Source: Phycisphaerales bacterium
GTDB lineage: Bacteria; Planctomycetota; Phycisphaerae; Phycisphaerales; UBA1924
DNA: 64,000 nucleotides
Assembly: GCA_040221175.1 (NCBI GenBank)
Contig: JAVJVK010000004.1
Location: 790,268 to 854,267 of the forward strand
Direction of reading: 5' to 3'
Below the pieces are notes generated by a model. That model ran no database searches, had not been told where the DNA came from, and was given only the letters and a program-made list of their open reading frames with translations. Position 1 is the first letter of the stretch; each line of letters begins with the position of its first letter. The position numbers and the translations under genes are program-made. Positions 35,515 to 44,529 of the stretch are shown piece after piece.

Positions 35515-36627
35515 ATGCCCAAGTACGAAGACCAGCACAGCGTCGAGCAGACCTCCGAACTGGGGGACGGTGGCACCATGGACGGCTCCGAAGAAGCCGA
35601 CGTGGAGAACGTGCTTGCCTCCATCGAGCAGGAACTGAGCGCCCTGGTCGAGCGATGCGAGCAGACCACTGCACAGCATGCCCGCGAGTTGACGCATAGG
35701 CAAGCCGAGATCGACCGAACGATCCAGATCGCCATGAAGCGGCAGATCGAGATCGATCGCCGAGCGGCCGAGCTTCGCAGTCTGGCGGACGAAGTGGTCG
35801 CCGCCGAAGCGCGTCTGTCCGACCGCAGGCGTTTGCTGGCCGACCGCCTCCGGCGGCGCCGAGCCCGCATCGATGAACGACTGACGGCCGCCGTCGACGC
35901 GCACGCCCAGCGTGCCGCGCAGGAACTGGAAGCTCGGGCCGATGAACTGGCCACGCGGGAAGCTGCGTGCGAACTGGCGCAGAAGGACTTGGATGAGCGT
36001 GCCTCGTCGGTTCAGGCCGAGCACGGAAGGGTGCAGGAGCTCCGCAGGCTGATCGAAGATCAGGCCTCACTCACGGCCAAACATTCGTCGGCCATGGAAG
36101 CGCACCTGGCCAAGCGAGATCAGGCATCGCTCGAACTGCTCGAGCAGTTGCGGGACGCCTGCGGCCTGGCCGACAGGGTGCGAGAGCTGAACAACGAGGT
36201 GCGCGAAGGCCGGCTGGAAGTTCGCGAGAGCCGCGAGCGCGCAGAACAGGCCGAGCGCGACCGCGCCGAGGCCCGAGCGGGCCTGGAGGCCGCGCGAGCT
36301 CGCATCGCTCAGTTGGAGCACCGCGTCGAGGAACTCAGCCGCGAAAACCTCCTGCACGAGCAACGGCTGGCACGCACGACCCACGAACTGGAATCCCGCG
36401 AGGCACGGGTCCTCGAACGCGAACGACGAATGGCAGCCGAGGCGGATCGGCTGGCCCAGGACCAGGCCACGTGCGACGAGAAGCTGCGCGAGCTCGGACG
36501 CCGGCTTGCGGTGAGCGACCGAGCCGAGCGTGCGAGGAGGCTCGACCCGCGTACGCCCCTGGCGATCAGTTCGATGGCGTTGCCGGTCAGCGCCCGGCGG
36601 CGGCCCGAGATCCGGCTGGTGAATTGA
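35515..36627 (+). CDS. Long coiled-coil protein, first of a tandem pair
   Basis: 370 residues, no recognised catalytic domain. After an acidic N-terminus (about 1-35), residues 40-345 are almost continuous heptad-like coiled coil rich in Arg, Glu, Ala and Leu (RIAQLEHRVEELSRENLLHE). The tail is basic and proline-containing (RRLDPRTPLAISSMALP...RRRPEIRLVN). There is no membrane segment or signal peptide, so it is probably cytoplasmic. It is 9 bases upstream of the second coiled-coil gene and shares its composition; they probably interact. The start is the first in-frame ATG after the promoter region; only a weak AAGAA ribosome site is seen. Confidence 0.72.
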   Translation: MPKYEDQHSVEQTSELGDGGTMDGSEEADVENVLASIEQELSALVERCEQTTAQHARELTHRQAEIDRTIQIAMKRQIEIDRRAAELRSLADEVVAAEARLSDRRRLLADRLRRRRARIDERLTAAVDAHAQRAAQELEARADELATREAACELAQKDLDERASSVQAEHGRVQELRRLIEDQASLTAKHSSAMEAHLAKRDQASLELLEQLRDACGLADRVRELNNEVREGRLEVRESRERAEQAERDRAEARAGLEAARARIAQLEHRVEELSRENLLHEQRLARTTHELESREARVLERERRMAAEADRLAQDQATCDEKLRELGRRLAVSDRAERARRLDPRTPLAISSMALPVSARRRPEIRLVN

Positions 36628-36636
36628 GGCATACAC

Positions 36637-38496
36637 ATGGGCGACACCGACATGGGACATGGCGCAGAAGAACGAACGCAGCATCCTCAGTCTGCGGGGC
36701 TGACCGAGGATATCCGCGGGGTCATGAGCGACATCGAGCGTCGCCTCGATCGACTGCGCGCCGCCCACGCCGACCGCGAGCGGGAGCGCGAGGAACTCGA
36801 AGCCCGTAGCCAAGCCGTGCGCGAGCACGCCCGCCAGCTCGAAGCCGCCCGCGAAGAACTCGCCGAGCACCAGCGTGCCCACGCCGAAGCGGTTTCCGCC
36901 GCGGAAGCACGGTTCGCGGAACTCGACCGGCGCGAAGAAGCCGCACGCACCTCGTTCGAAGAGGCCAAGGCTCGCCACGATGCAGTTCGCGCGGAGCTGA
37001 CCCAGCAGCGAGCCGAGCTCGACCAGACTCGCGAGGAACTGCAGGCCGAGCGTGACGCGTTCGAGGCCGAGCGCTCGCGGATCGAGCAACTGGCCGAAGA
37101 CGCAAGCCAGCAGGTCCAGGACGTCGCCGAAGACCGTGCCGCGCTCGAGGCCACAGCCCGCGAACTCGACGAGCGTCAAAGGGATCTCGACGAACAGGCG
37201 TCGGTGCTTGCGGACCGCGTTCGCGAGATTGAATCGCGCAGCAAGGGCCTCGATGCGCGTGCCGAGCAACTGAAGGAGCAGGATCGCAAGCTGGCCGAAC
37301 TCAGTCGCCAGGCCGCCGAACGCCAGGAGAAGCTCTCGGGCGACAGCTCCGATCTCCAGCAGCAGAAGCAATGGCTGGCCGAGCAGACACGGCAGACCGA
37401 CCTGCTGCGGTCACGCGTGAAGCAGCTGGAGTCCGAACTCGAGCGTGCGAAGTCCGAGATCAATGAAGCCCAGGCGACGACCGAAGCGCCGGGTGTTGAC
37501 GAGGCCATCGAGCGCGAGCTCAATGAAACGCGACAGAAGCTTCGCGATGCCGCGGGCATCATCGCCGACCTGCGCGAGCAGCTGGATGTCGCGCGCTCGA
37601 CGAACCCGGCCGAACCGAGCGACCCCGACAGCGCCCACATGCAGCGCCGCCAGCGACGCCTTCGCTTCGTGCGTCAAACGCTCCGCCAGGAGCACGCCAA
37701 GATCGCCAAGGCCAGCGAGTTGCTGCGGCAGCGCTCCGCCGCGCTCGCCCAGCAAGCGTCCGGCTCACCTGAAGCCGCTCGCGAACCCAGCCCGAAGCCG
37801 CCAAAGGCCTCGGGACCGCTTGCGGCCGTGGCCCGTCTGGGCATGGGCATGGCGGGCGTAGCTGCCGCGATCGTCGTGCTGGCGGGCGTCAGTTGGGTTG
37901 CCTCGGGCGAATTCGTCACGCCGACCTATGCATCGAGCGTGACCATCGGGCACGACGCCCGCGGTCGCGAGGCTCTCGCCGAGGACCTGGCGGGCTGGCA
38001 AGCGTTCCACGAGAGCCTGCTCGACGATCCGCGGTTCTACGAGTTCGCGGCCGAGCGCATGCGTCAGCGTGGCCTTCTGGACCTGGGCGACGCCGTCTCG
38101 GTAAAGTCGTTCGTGGAATCGTCGGTCGGCTGGGCCTCGGGCCGCGACGGCGAGTTGATGCTCGAGGTTCGCGAGCAGGGAGCGGATCGGTCACGACGCG
38201 TTGCCGAGACCCTGGCCATCGCACTGGTGGGCCAGGCCAATTCGGCCCGCGAACGTCGCCCCGACGGGCTGCCCAGCGTCATCGCGAAGGACGCCCAGGC
38301 CGATGGTCGACCCCTGACCAACGAACGACCGCTGTACGCCGGCGGCATCTTCGCAGGCCTCGTGCTCGTCAGCGCGCTCATGGGCGGGGCGGTGTCTCGT
38401 CGGCTCGCATCCGTGCGTCGGCAGGCCGCGGCTGAGGGCCACACCGACTTAGACGACATGGGCGAACAAAGCGAAGGCCGCATCAGCATCGGCTGA
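36637..38496 (+). CDS. Coiled-coil protein with Wzz-like two-TM C-terminus
   Basis: 619 residues. Residues 30-370 form a long coiled coil. There follow a first membrane segment (about 397-423), an extracytoplasmic domain of about 140 residues, and a second membrane segment (about 567-590) with a short charged tail. The loop begins PTYASSVTIGHD and has LLDDPRFYEFAAERMRQRGL. This resembles the polysaccharide co-polymerase (Wzz) pattern, in which a Y-x-a-S strand follows TM1 and an L-x-S/D-P helix follows. The topology places the coiled coil in the cytoplasm. GAGG lies 8 bases before the ATG. Proposed as a membrane anchor for a coiled-coil filament or a polymer-length regulator; both are inferences. 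Confidence 0.72.
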   Translation: MGDTDMGHGAEERTQHPQSAGLTEDIRGVMSDIERRLDRLRAAHADREREREELEARSQAVREHARQLEAAREELAEHQRAHAEAVSAAEARFAELDRREEAARTSFEEAKARHDAVRAELTQQRAELDQTREELQAERDAFEAERSRIEQLAEDASQQVQDVAEDRAALEATARELDERQRDLDEQASVLADRVREIESRSKGLDARAEQLKEQDRKLAELSRQAAERQEKLSGDSSDLQQQKQWLAEQTRQTDLLRSRVKQLESELERAKSEINEAQATTEAPGVDEAIERELNETRQKLRDAAGIIADLREQLDVARSTNPAEPSDPDSAHMQRRQRRLRFVRQTLRQEHAKIAKASELLRQRSAALAQQASGSPEAAREPSPKPPKASGPLAAVARLGMGMAGVAAAIVVLAGVSWVASGEFVTPTYASSVTIGHDARGREALAEDLAGWQAFHESLLDDPRFYEFAAERMRQRGLLDLGDAVSVKSFVESSVGWASGRDGELMLEVREQGADRSRRVAETLAIALVGQANSARERRPDGLPSVIAKDAQADGRPLTNERPLYAGGIFAGLVLVSALMGGAVSRRLASVRRQAAAEGHTDLDDMGEQSEGRISIG

Positions 38497-38543
38497 TACG
38501 GCCCCTTCAGTCTTCACGACCGGCTGCCAGGCTGCGTTCGAGG

Positions 38544-39353
38544 TTAGAGATTGATCGTGGTGGTCGCCATGATCTGCTTGCTGCCACTGGCCAAGTCGAC
38601 GCTGACCAAAGCCAGCCGCATGCCATTCTCGAGGGCGAGGTTCTCGATCCGCTGGGTCGAGAGCTTTCCGGCCGAGGCAAACTGGCGCAGCGTCTTGCCG
38701 ATCTGGCCATTCGTACTCAGGACCACCAGGCCGTACTCAACGTTCTCGGCAGCCGGCAGATGGCCGCAGTGCAGCAGGGCCAGCCCCTTCTCGTCCAGAT
38801 ACTCCATCGATACGAGGATCTGCGAAGAAGGATCGACCGGCATGAAGTCGACGTTGACCACCGCGTCGCGGTTGAACAGGATATCGAAAGCTTCGGCCCC
38901 GTAGGCGCCGATGGCGCCCTCGAGGGCCAGGTTGCTCTCGAATCGCTCGTTCAGGTCGTTGTACCGCAGGGAAGAGTGACCGAACGCGACGCCGAAGGCA
39001 ACCGCAGCGGCTGCCGAGGCAATCGCTCCAACGCGCCAGAAGCGCGACACGCCGCGGCTCTTGCGGATGCTCAAGGGGTTCTCGGCATCATCGGCCTCGG
39101 CGGCCTTGGCGATGGCGTCGGCCAGCATGGCCTCGCGCACGGCCGAGAGCACGCGATCGCGCAGGTCGTCCGCCGGCATGACGTCGGGGAGTAAGCCCTG
39201 GAGGTTCGCCAGGCGAGCCTGTTCGCTCAGCACGCGCTCCTGCGTGGCCGGCGGCGCCGCCTTGAATGCCGCATCGAATGCGGCCGACTCGGCTTCGTCG
39301 AGCATACCCAAAGCGTCGAGGACGGCCAGTTCGATGAGATCGATCGTGTTCAT
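38544..39353 (-). CDS. Anti-sigma factor, RskA-like
   Basis: 269 residues. The cytoplasmic N-terminal part (about 1-90, DLIELAVLDALGMLDEAESAAFDAAF) fits the anti-sigma domain of the RskA class. One membrane segment (about 107-125) is followed by an extracytoplasmic domain resembling the RskA C-terminal domain (VNVDFMPVDPSSQILVSMEYL). The start ATG overlaps the ECF sigma stop (ATGA), the classic sigma/anti-sigma arrangement. Inferred to hold the sigma factor at the membrane until an envelope signal triggers release. Confidence 0.85.
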   Translation of the reverse strand: MNTIDLIELAVLDALGMLDEAESAAFDAAFKAAPPATQERVLSEQARLANLQGLLPDVMPADDLRDRVLSAVREAMLADAIAKAAEADDAENPLSIRKSRGVSRFWRVGAIASAAAAVAFGVAFGHSSLRYNDLNERFESNLALEGAIGAYGAEAFDILFNRDAVVNVDFMPVDPSSQILVSMEYLDEKGLALLHCGHLPAAENVEYGLVVLSTNGQIGKTLRQFASAGKLSTQRIENLALENGMRLALVSVDLASGSKQIMATTTINL

Positions 39354-39925
39354 GTTGCGGCTTCCTCGACGGCTCTCTCTCGCAGACGAACCAATGCCCG
39401 GCTGAGGGCGGATTTCACGGTTCCGATTGGCGTGTCCAGTTCCTCGCCGATCTGTCGGAGCGTCTGCCCCCCTAGATACGCACGGATCACCACCCTCTGT
39501 TGCAGTTCGGGCAGAGTCTTTACGAGTTCCAGAACGTCTTTATAACGCTCGTGTTGCTCGAGACCGGTCATTTCCCCTGACCCGCCTCCGGGGAGTTGCC
39601 CTGCCGACTCGCCAAAAGCCGTCGTCTTCAGGCGAGCCTGGCTGCGGCGGAGCCGATCCACAAGGTGCCGCCGGCTCAGCAGCATGACCCACGTGACCAG
39701 GGCTGCCCGCTTGGGGTCGTACCGATCGGCGGTCTTCCACAAGCGAACGAAGATCTCCTGGACGGCATCCTCGGCGTCTGCCCGAGTGGGCATGGTCTGA
39801 TAAGCCATGCGGTACACGAGCGAGCCGAAGCGGTCGTAGAGGTCGCCGATGGCCGATTCCTCCCCCGCTGCCACGCGTTGCATGAGGTCGAGGTCTGCCT
39901 TGGGATTTCGAGGATGCTTGGTCAT
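39350..39925 (-). CDS. ECF-type RNA polymerase sigma factor
   Basis: 191 residues with sigma region 2 (YRMAYQTMPTRADAEDAVQE, IFVRLWKTADRYDPKRAAL) and region 4 (LPELQQRVVIRAYLGGQTLR, QIGEELDTPIGTVKSALSRA). The segment ALVTWVMLLSRRHLVDRLRR matches the SigK/RpoE-like group regulated by RskA-type anti-sigma factors. AGGTGG lies just before the ATG. Cotranscribed with its anti-sigma factor. Its regulon is unknown. Confidence 0.93.
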   Translation of the reverse strand: MTKHPRNPKADLDLMQRVAAGEESAIGDLYDRFGSLVYRMAYQTMPTRADAEDAVQEIFVRLWKTADRYDPKRAALVTWVMLLSRRHLVDRLRRSQARLKTTAFGESAGQLPGGGSGEMTGLEQHERYKDVLELVKTLPELQQRVVIRAYLGGQTLRQIGEELDTPIGTVKSALSRALVRLRERAVEEAAT

Positions 39926-40123
39926 AGCCCACCTGCCACCACACAGGTCCGTCGGAACCGCCAGTTATGCCAGCCGATGTCCCAACGTTTCTATTCGTCG
40001 CCGGGCCCGATCAGGATCCTTCCCCGGAAATGGGTTTGAGGTCGGGGTTTGGAGATCCGTATCACTTGGTTGCATTTTGTTCGGTATTTGGCCAGCGGTT
40101 TCGAGCAGGGACAAATAATTCTC

Positions 40124-40153
40124 TTGTATTTCACCGTTGGTTTCGTGTATACT
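40124..40153 (+). promoter_or_regulatory. Candidate promoter of the pseudopilin gene
   Basis: TTGTAT (40124-40129) and TATACT (40148-40153) are 18 bases apart in a locally AT-rich stretch (about 40030-40160), about 33 bases before the chosen ATG. Confidence 0.5.
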
Positions 40154-40186
40154 GACGTCACACGATCAGCCGCCCGGGGAACGCGG

Positions 40187-40987
40187 ATGAGTGGGGTGAA
40201 TGTGAAATCTCGGTACCCAAGCACGAATCGGCGGTCTATCCGCCGACCGAACCGCGGCTTTACGCTGGTGGATGTCTTGGTGTCCATCGCTGTCATCATG
40301 GTGCTCATCTCGCTCATGATGCCCGCGTTGAGCAAGGCAACCGAGACCGCCCACCGCCTGGTGTGCTCGTCGAATGTCCGCCAGATCGGCATCGCCATGC
40401 TGATGTATGCCGACTCGAACAACGACTACATCCCCCCGACAACATTCTACGACCCCACACGCAATCGTGCCGAGCAGATGCTCATCCTGAGGCTCTCCAG
40501 CGTGTCCTCGGCCCCGCGAGACTACAGCCCGGAGACCGGTGGCTGGGATGGCTTGGGCCTGCTGTACTTCGGTGGGTACATCGATCATGCCGCGTGCTTC
40601 TACTGCCCGTCTCATGATGGCGCCCACCCGCTCTCGCAGTATTCCAACAGCTTTGGCGATGTGCCCGAGGTCGTTGTCGGCAACTACCAGTACCGCGGTG
40701 CCGGCCCGCTGGGTCAGCGGCACCTCAGCAAGATCGAGCCGCGGCGGACTGCGCTGGTCGCCGATGGCATGCGTTTGCGCAGCGACTACAACCACGACGT
40801 GGGCTCCAACGTCATGCGGGCCGACCTCTCGGTCACGTGGTTCCGCGACTACGGCGGCCGCATCCTGTCGCGGCTCCCGCTTCAGGAGGCCGACGCACGC
40901 TCGTCGGTCGTGATGGATGCGTGGGAACTCATCGACGACCAACTCGATGGCTCGTCGAGTGGCGACTCGCGTCGCGACGCCAACTGA
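40187..40987 (+). CDS. Type II secretion/type IV pilin-like pseudopilin
   Basis: 266 residues. A basic leader ends RPNRG, followed by FTLVDVLVSIAVIMVLISLM, a prepilin-peptidase site and hydrophobic helix. The canonical Glu at position +5 is Asp here. The C-terminal domain resembles the G-type/DUF1559 pseudopilins abundant in planctomycetes (AMLMYADSNNDYIPP, LVADGMRLRSDYNHD). The start is ATG 40187, placed after the TATACT promoter. An upstream ATG at 40049 would precede the promoter and is rejected; GTG 40196 is also possible. No pilus or secretion apparatus genes are adjacent. Confidence 0.78.
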   Translation: MSGVNVKSRYPSTNRRSIRRPNRGFTLVDVLVSIAVIMVLISLMMPALSKATETAHRLVCSSNVRQIGIAMLMYADSNNDYIPPTTFYDPTRNRAEQMLILRLSSVSSAPRDYSPETGGWDGLGLLYFGGYIDHAACFYCPSHDGAHPLSQYSNSFGDVPEVVVGNYQYRGAGPLGQRHLSKIEPRRTALVADGMRLRSDYNHDVGSNVMRADLSVTWFRDYGGRILSRLPLQEADARSSVVMDAWELIDDQLDGSSSGDSRRDAN

Positions 40988-41163
40988 TCGCCAGACGATT
41001 CCCGAACCTCGGTCATGTATCCCTTGCCAGACCGGGATCGGTCTTGCTTACGTCACATTGATCTGACACGACGGATCGCGCACGGCTGCCGTACCGTTGG
41101 AGCCCGTTGATCCCGCAGGCGCCGTGCCCGATGGCGCCGTGGACACCCGAAGGAGAAACCACC

Positions 41164-42189
41164 ATGGGAATGCACCGTGCTTCGTCGCCAATGCGCCAGG
41201 TCGTCGCTATGACGCTGGCCACGATCGCCCTGTCGCTGCTTTCTCCCCATGCCCGAGCCCAGTTGACGCCGGATCGAACCTACTACGGCATCGATCGCGA
41301 GATTCCCATCACGGTGGCATTGCCCGAGGGCGACGACGAAGAAGCCAGCATCGTCCTGTTTAACGCAGGGGGCGATCGCGTGGCGCGAGCCAACGTCTTG
41401 GCCGGCCGCGTCGATCTGGCCACGTTCTTCCCCATCCTGTGGGATCAGCAGCAACCGATGGTGCTGTTCGCCCAGCTCTATACCCCCGGAGACGCCGATG
41501 GCGAGGGATTGGGTACGCCCATTGGTGCGCCGCTGGTGATCCAGCCGCTGCTTACGCCCCAGCGTGCTTCGATCTCGAACAACACGGCGCAATGGCAGAA
41601 CGCCGGGCCCCGCGTCTTCTCGGGCGTGCGCGTGTACGTCGACAAGCTGCTGAAATTCGAGACGACCGAGGGCCCAATGGTGTTCCGCCTGCGCCCGGAC
41701 GTGGCGCCCAACACGGTGTGGCACATTCGCGAACTGGCGCGCGGCGGGTTCTACACCGACATCCCGTTCCATCGCATCCTGCCGACGCACCGCAGCGGCA
41801 AGCCCTTCGTCATCCAGGCCGGCGACCCGACCGGTTCGGGCAGCGGCGGGCCGGGCGTATTCATTGATCTGGAGCCCAGCGACCTGGAGCACAAGTTCGG
41901 CGTGCTCTCGATGGCGCGCACGAATGACCCGGACACCAACGGCTCGCAGTTCTTCGTCGCCCTCAGCCGAGAGGCCACCGTGCACCTCAACGGCCTGTAC
42001 ACGGCCTTCGGCGAAGCCATCAGTGGCGCCGACGCAATCATTGCGATCGAGCAGACACCGTTGGCGGATGCACGCATGGGCAGCCCCGTTGAGGCGCCGC
42101 GGATCATCAGTGCCGAACTGATCGATGCCGCTCCCTTCGGCACGGGCCCCAAGGCCATCGAGCGGCCGACAAGTTCGGGCGAGCGATGA
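41164..42189 (+). CDS. Secreted cyclophilin-type peptidyl-prolyl isomerase
   Basis: 341 residues. Signal peptide with cleavage near SPHARAQ. Residues about 27-155 form a beta-rich N-terminal domain of unknown role. The cyclophilin domain (about 160-320) has FYTDIPFHRILP, FVIQAGDPTGSGSGGPG, FGVLSMARTNDPDTNGSQFF and HLNGLYTAFGE, the standard active-site segments. Acts in folding of exported proteins. AAGGAG lies 8 bases before the ATG. Confidence 0.92.
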   Translation: MGMHRASSPMRQVVAMTLATIALSLLSPHARAQLTPDRTYYGIDREIPITVALPEGDDEEASIVLFNAGGDRVARANVLAGRVDLATFFPILWDQQQPMVLFAQLYTPGDADGEGLGTPIGAPLVIQPLLTPQRASISNNTAQWQNAGPRVFSGVRVYVDKLLKFETTEGPMVFRLRPDVAPNTVWHIRELARGGFYTDIPFHRILPTHRSGKPFVIQAGDPTGSGSGGPGVFIDLEPSDLEHKFGVLSMARTNDPDTNGSQFFVALSREATVHLNGLYTAFGEAISGADAIIAIEQTPLADARMGSPVEAPRIISAELIDAAPFGTGPKAIERPTSSGER

Positions 42190-42210
42190 AACAAACCGCG
42201 ATGCTTCGCG

Positions 42211-43179
42211 TCAGAAACGGTAGGAGACGCCGGCGAAGAGCATGAACGTCGGATCGGTTTCTGCACGCCTGAGGCGGTTGCCGTCCTCGTCTTTCACCTT
42301 GAAGCGTCGCCAGAGCTGCGAGCCTACGCCGGCATCGATTTCCAGCCCGGGCACGGGTTGCCAGTTGACGCCCAGACGCAGGTCGATCGACTTGTCTTGG
42401 AACACGCCCTCTGGCGCGAAGCCCTCGTCGTCGAGACGGTAGTTGCGTTCGTTGTATCCTGAGCGCAGGCGGAAGGCGAGCTCGTCATTCATCTGATAGG
42501 TCAGCACCGCACCCGCCAGCGTGCCCAAGCGCAGCGTCCAACGTTCGTCCAATTCGAGCGTCGCGTCAATCACAGGGAGAGGGAGAAACTCGACGCTGCC
42601 TTCCTGCTCGGCAGTGGCCACCAGACTGACACCAATGGAGATGTTTTCCGTAGCCTGATAAGCCGTCCCGACGCCGGCGCGCCACACGATGGAGTCTCCG
42701 ACGTCGGCGTTTCGCTCCCGCGCGAGCCCGATGCCACCGAGCACCAGCATGCTCCACTGCCGATCGAGGTTGTGGGTCACCAGAACATCGATGTTCTGGC
42801 GGTTGAAGTTCGCCACCGGGTTGCCATCGGCCGGGTCGAGCCCGAAGGCGCCCTGGAACTCGTAGAACGCGAACTCGTTGCTGAACTGGAAGAGCGCACG
42901 CGTCCGGCGCGAGGCAAACCAAACAACATCAAACTCGGTGCGCGTGAGCGTGCTGGTCGCGTCACCCCCACCATCAATATGCGGGACGCTGGTGGCCTCG
43001 AATCTCTGGGCGAGGGTGTAGATAAATCGCGGCGGCCCGGCGGGCTGGCTTGCTTCGGCTTGGTCTTCTGCAAGCGGCTCGCTGGCGCTTTGGGTCGGGG
43101 TGGGCTGCTCCTGGGCGCCTGCCACGCTGGTGAGCAGCAGGAAGGCGGTGCAGGCAAGGCAGGCTTGGGCTCGGGGCAT
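42211..43179 (-). CDS. Outer-membrane beta-barrel protein (DUF6268-like)
   Basis: 322 residues. A signal peptide with cleavage after SVAGA is followed by a proline/glutamine-rich linker and alternating amphipathic strands throughout (RFIYTLAQRFEATS, VWRAGVGTAYQATENISIGV, LRLGVNWQPVPGLEIDAGVG). The last residues LFAGVSYRF end in Phe, the usual outer-membrane assembly signal. The pattern resembles DUF6268-type barrels, but the family is not certain. GGAG lies 7 bases before the ATG; a TATCCT -10 near 43213-43208 would give a leader of about 25 bases. Supports a diderm envelope. Confidence 0.68.
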   Translation of the reverse strand: MPRAQACLACTAFLLLTSVAGAQEQPTPTQSASEPLAEDQAEASQPAGPPRFIYTLAQRFEATSVPHIDGGGDATSTLTRTEFDVVWFASRRTRALFQFSNEFAFYEFQGAFGLDPADGNPVANFNRQNIDVLVTHNLDRQWSMLVLGGIGLARERNADVGDSIVWRAGVGTAYQATENISIGVSLVATAEQEGSVEFLPLPVIDATLELDERWTLRLGTLAGAVLTYQMNDELAFRLRSGYNERNYRLDDEGFAPEGVFQDKSIDLRLGVNWQPVPGLEIDAGVGSQLWRRFKVKDEDGNRLRRAETDPTFMLFAGVSYRF

Positions 43180-43285
43180 GGGCGGGCTCCGGTAGGCTTG
43201 GCGGCAAGGATAGTCTTCACTAATCTCTCGGGCAGATTGCCTGGCCGGTCGCGTCACCATGCACACCTGACGGACCTCGCACCCA

Positions 43286-43291
43286 TAGGAT
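43286..43291 (+). promoter_or_regulatory. -10-like TAGGAT, leaderless geometry for ABC ATPase
   Basis: TAGGAT ends 7 bases before the ATG at 43299. It overlaps the alternative ATG at 43290, which argues for 43299. Confidence 0.4.
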
Positions 43292-43298
43292 GGCCGCT

Positions 43299-44204
43299 AT
43301 GACAGCTCCAGCCGCACCTGCCGCTCCGACCGATCCCCAGGCCAAGCCCGGCCAGTACCAGGGGGCCGAGCCCCCGCTGCTGTCGGTCAAGGACCTGAAG
43401 ACCCACTTCCCCGTCCGCAGCGGGCTGCTCCAGCGCGTGACCGGCTACGTCAAGGCGGTCGACGGGGTGAGCTTCGACCTGGGGCGTGGCGAGACGCTGG
43501 GCCTGGTGGGCGAATCGGGCTGCGGCAAGACGACCGTCGGCCGGACGCTGCTCAAGCTGATCCCGAGCACCGGCGGCAGCGTGACGTTCGAGGGCAAGGA
43601 CGTCATGAAGGCCCAGGGCGCCGAGATGAAGGCCCTCCGGCGCGACATGCAGATCATCTTCCAGGACCCCGCCGGCAGCCTGAACCCGCGCATGCGCATC
43701 GCCAGCATCGTCGGCGAGCCGCTCATCGTCCACGGGCTGGTCAAGGACCGCCGCCAGCTGCGCAAGCAGGTCGAGGAGTTGCTCGTGCGCTGCGGCATGC
43801 CCGCCGCCGCGGCCGATCGGTACCCCCACGAGTTCAGCGGCGGCCAGCGCCAGCGCATCGGCATCGCCCGCGCGCTCGCGCTGGAGCCCAAGTTCATCGT
43901 GTGCGACGAGCCCACCAGCGCCCTGGACGTGAGCATCCAGGCCCAGATCATCAACCTCTTGACCGACCTGCAGGAAGAGTTCGGCCTGAGTTATTTGTTC
44001 ATTAGTCATGACATGGCCGTCATCCAGCACGTGTGCAAGCGCATCGCCGTGATGTACAAGGGCAGGATCGTCGAGACCGGCAGCCGCGACGAGATCCTGA
44101 AGAACCCCCAGCACAAGTACACGCAGAGCCTGCTGAGCGCCGTGCCCGAGCCGGACCCGCGCCGCGTCAAGCAACGCGTGATCTTCGAGGGCGGGGCGAT
44201 GTAG
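43299..44204 (+). CDS. ABC transporter ATPase, OppF/DppF type
   Basis: 301 residues. Walker [13 protein letters not shown]-loop [14 protein letters not shown] signature [15 protein letters not shown], Walker [13 protein letters not shown] and the H-loop FISHDMAV are all intact. The C-terminal oligopeptide extension ([18 protein letters not shown]) is typical of OppF/DppF, which pairs with OppD to energise peptide import. The proline/alanine-rich N-terminus is short. No permease, OppD or binding protein is adjacent, so it is an orphan. ATG 43290 is an alternative start. Confidence 0.92.
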   Translation: MTAPAAPAAPTDPQAKPGQYQGAEPPLLSVKDLKTHFPVRSGLLQRVTGYVKAVDGVSFDLGRGETLGLVGESGCGKTTVGRTLLKLIPSTGGSVTFEGKDVMKAQGAEMKALRRDMQIIFQDPAGSLNPRMRIASIVGEPLIVHGLVKDRRQLRKQVEELLVRCGMPAAAADRYPHEFSGGQRQRIGIARALALEPKFIVCDEPTSALDVSIQAQIINLLTDLQEEFGLSYLFISHDMAVIQHVCKRIAVMYKGRIVETGSRDEILKNPQHKYTQSLLSAVPEPDPRRVKQRVIFEGGAM

Positions 44205-44319
44205 CGGCCGTGCGGGGCGAACCGTGAATTCGGGTTCACCCCAGGACCGGCCATGCCCGCGGGCATACATTGCCTCCGATCGCGCCGGCGCGCCGCCGGA
44301 CGCAGCAAGGAGAAGCAGC

Positions 44320-44481
44320 ATGGATCGCAACACCGAGAACAAGATCAACCCCGTCCGCGTCGCCCTGACCGGCGTGCTCGTCGCCATGGCCGTCGCCGCC
44401 GCCGCGTGCAACACGATGGAGGGCGCCGGCGAAGACGCCGAGGCCGTCGGGGATGAGATCGAGGAAGCCACCGACGGCTGA
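44320..44481 (+). CDS. Entericidin-like small lipoprotein
   Basis: 53 residues. N-terminus MDRNTENKINPVRVALTG, then a hydrophobic stretch ending AAACNTMEGAGEDAEAVGDE. The Cys-Asn-Thr-x-x-Gly-x-Gly-x-Asp pattern is typical of entericidin EcnA/EcnB lipoproteins; those serve as envelope toxin/antidote or stress-response lipoproteins. The tail is acidic and short. AAGGAG lies 8 bases before the ATG; a TACATT hexamer near 44266 may be the -10. A hairpin follows the stop. Confidence 0.75.
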   Translation: MDRNTENKINPVRVALTGVLVAMAVAAAACNTMEGAGEDAEAVGDEIEEATDG

Positions 44482-44507
44482 GCGGACGAAAACGCGTTCG
44501 ATCATCA

Positions 44508-44527
44508 AACGGCCCCCGTGGGCCGTT
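44508..44527. terminator. Hairpin terminator between convergent genes
   Basis: AACGGCCC (44508-44515), loop CCGT and GGGCCGTT (44520-44527) form an 8-bp perfect stem. It lies just after the entericidin-like gene and just after the end of the opposing zinc-ribbon gene. T-runs are weak. Confidence 0.6.
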
Positions 44528-44529
44528 CT

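Noticed and set aside
40049-40186. Longer N-terminus for the pseudopilin from ATG 40049
   Set aside because: It would start before the TTGTAT/TATACT promoter and put about 67 extra residues ahead of the prepilin leader.
41031-41046. Short AGACC/GGTCT hairpin after the pseudopilin gene
   Set aside because: Only a 5-bp stem with a poor T tract; not distinguishable from chance.
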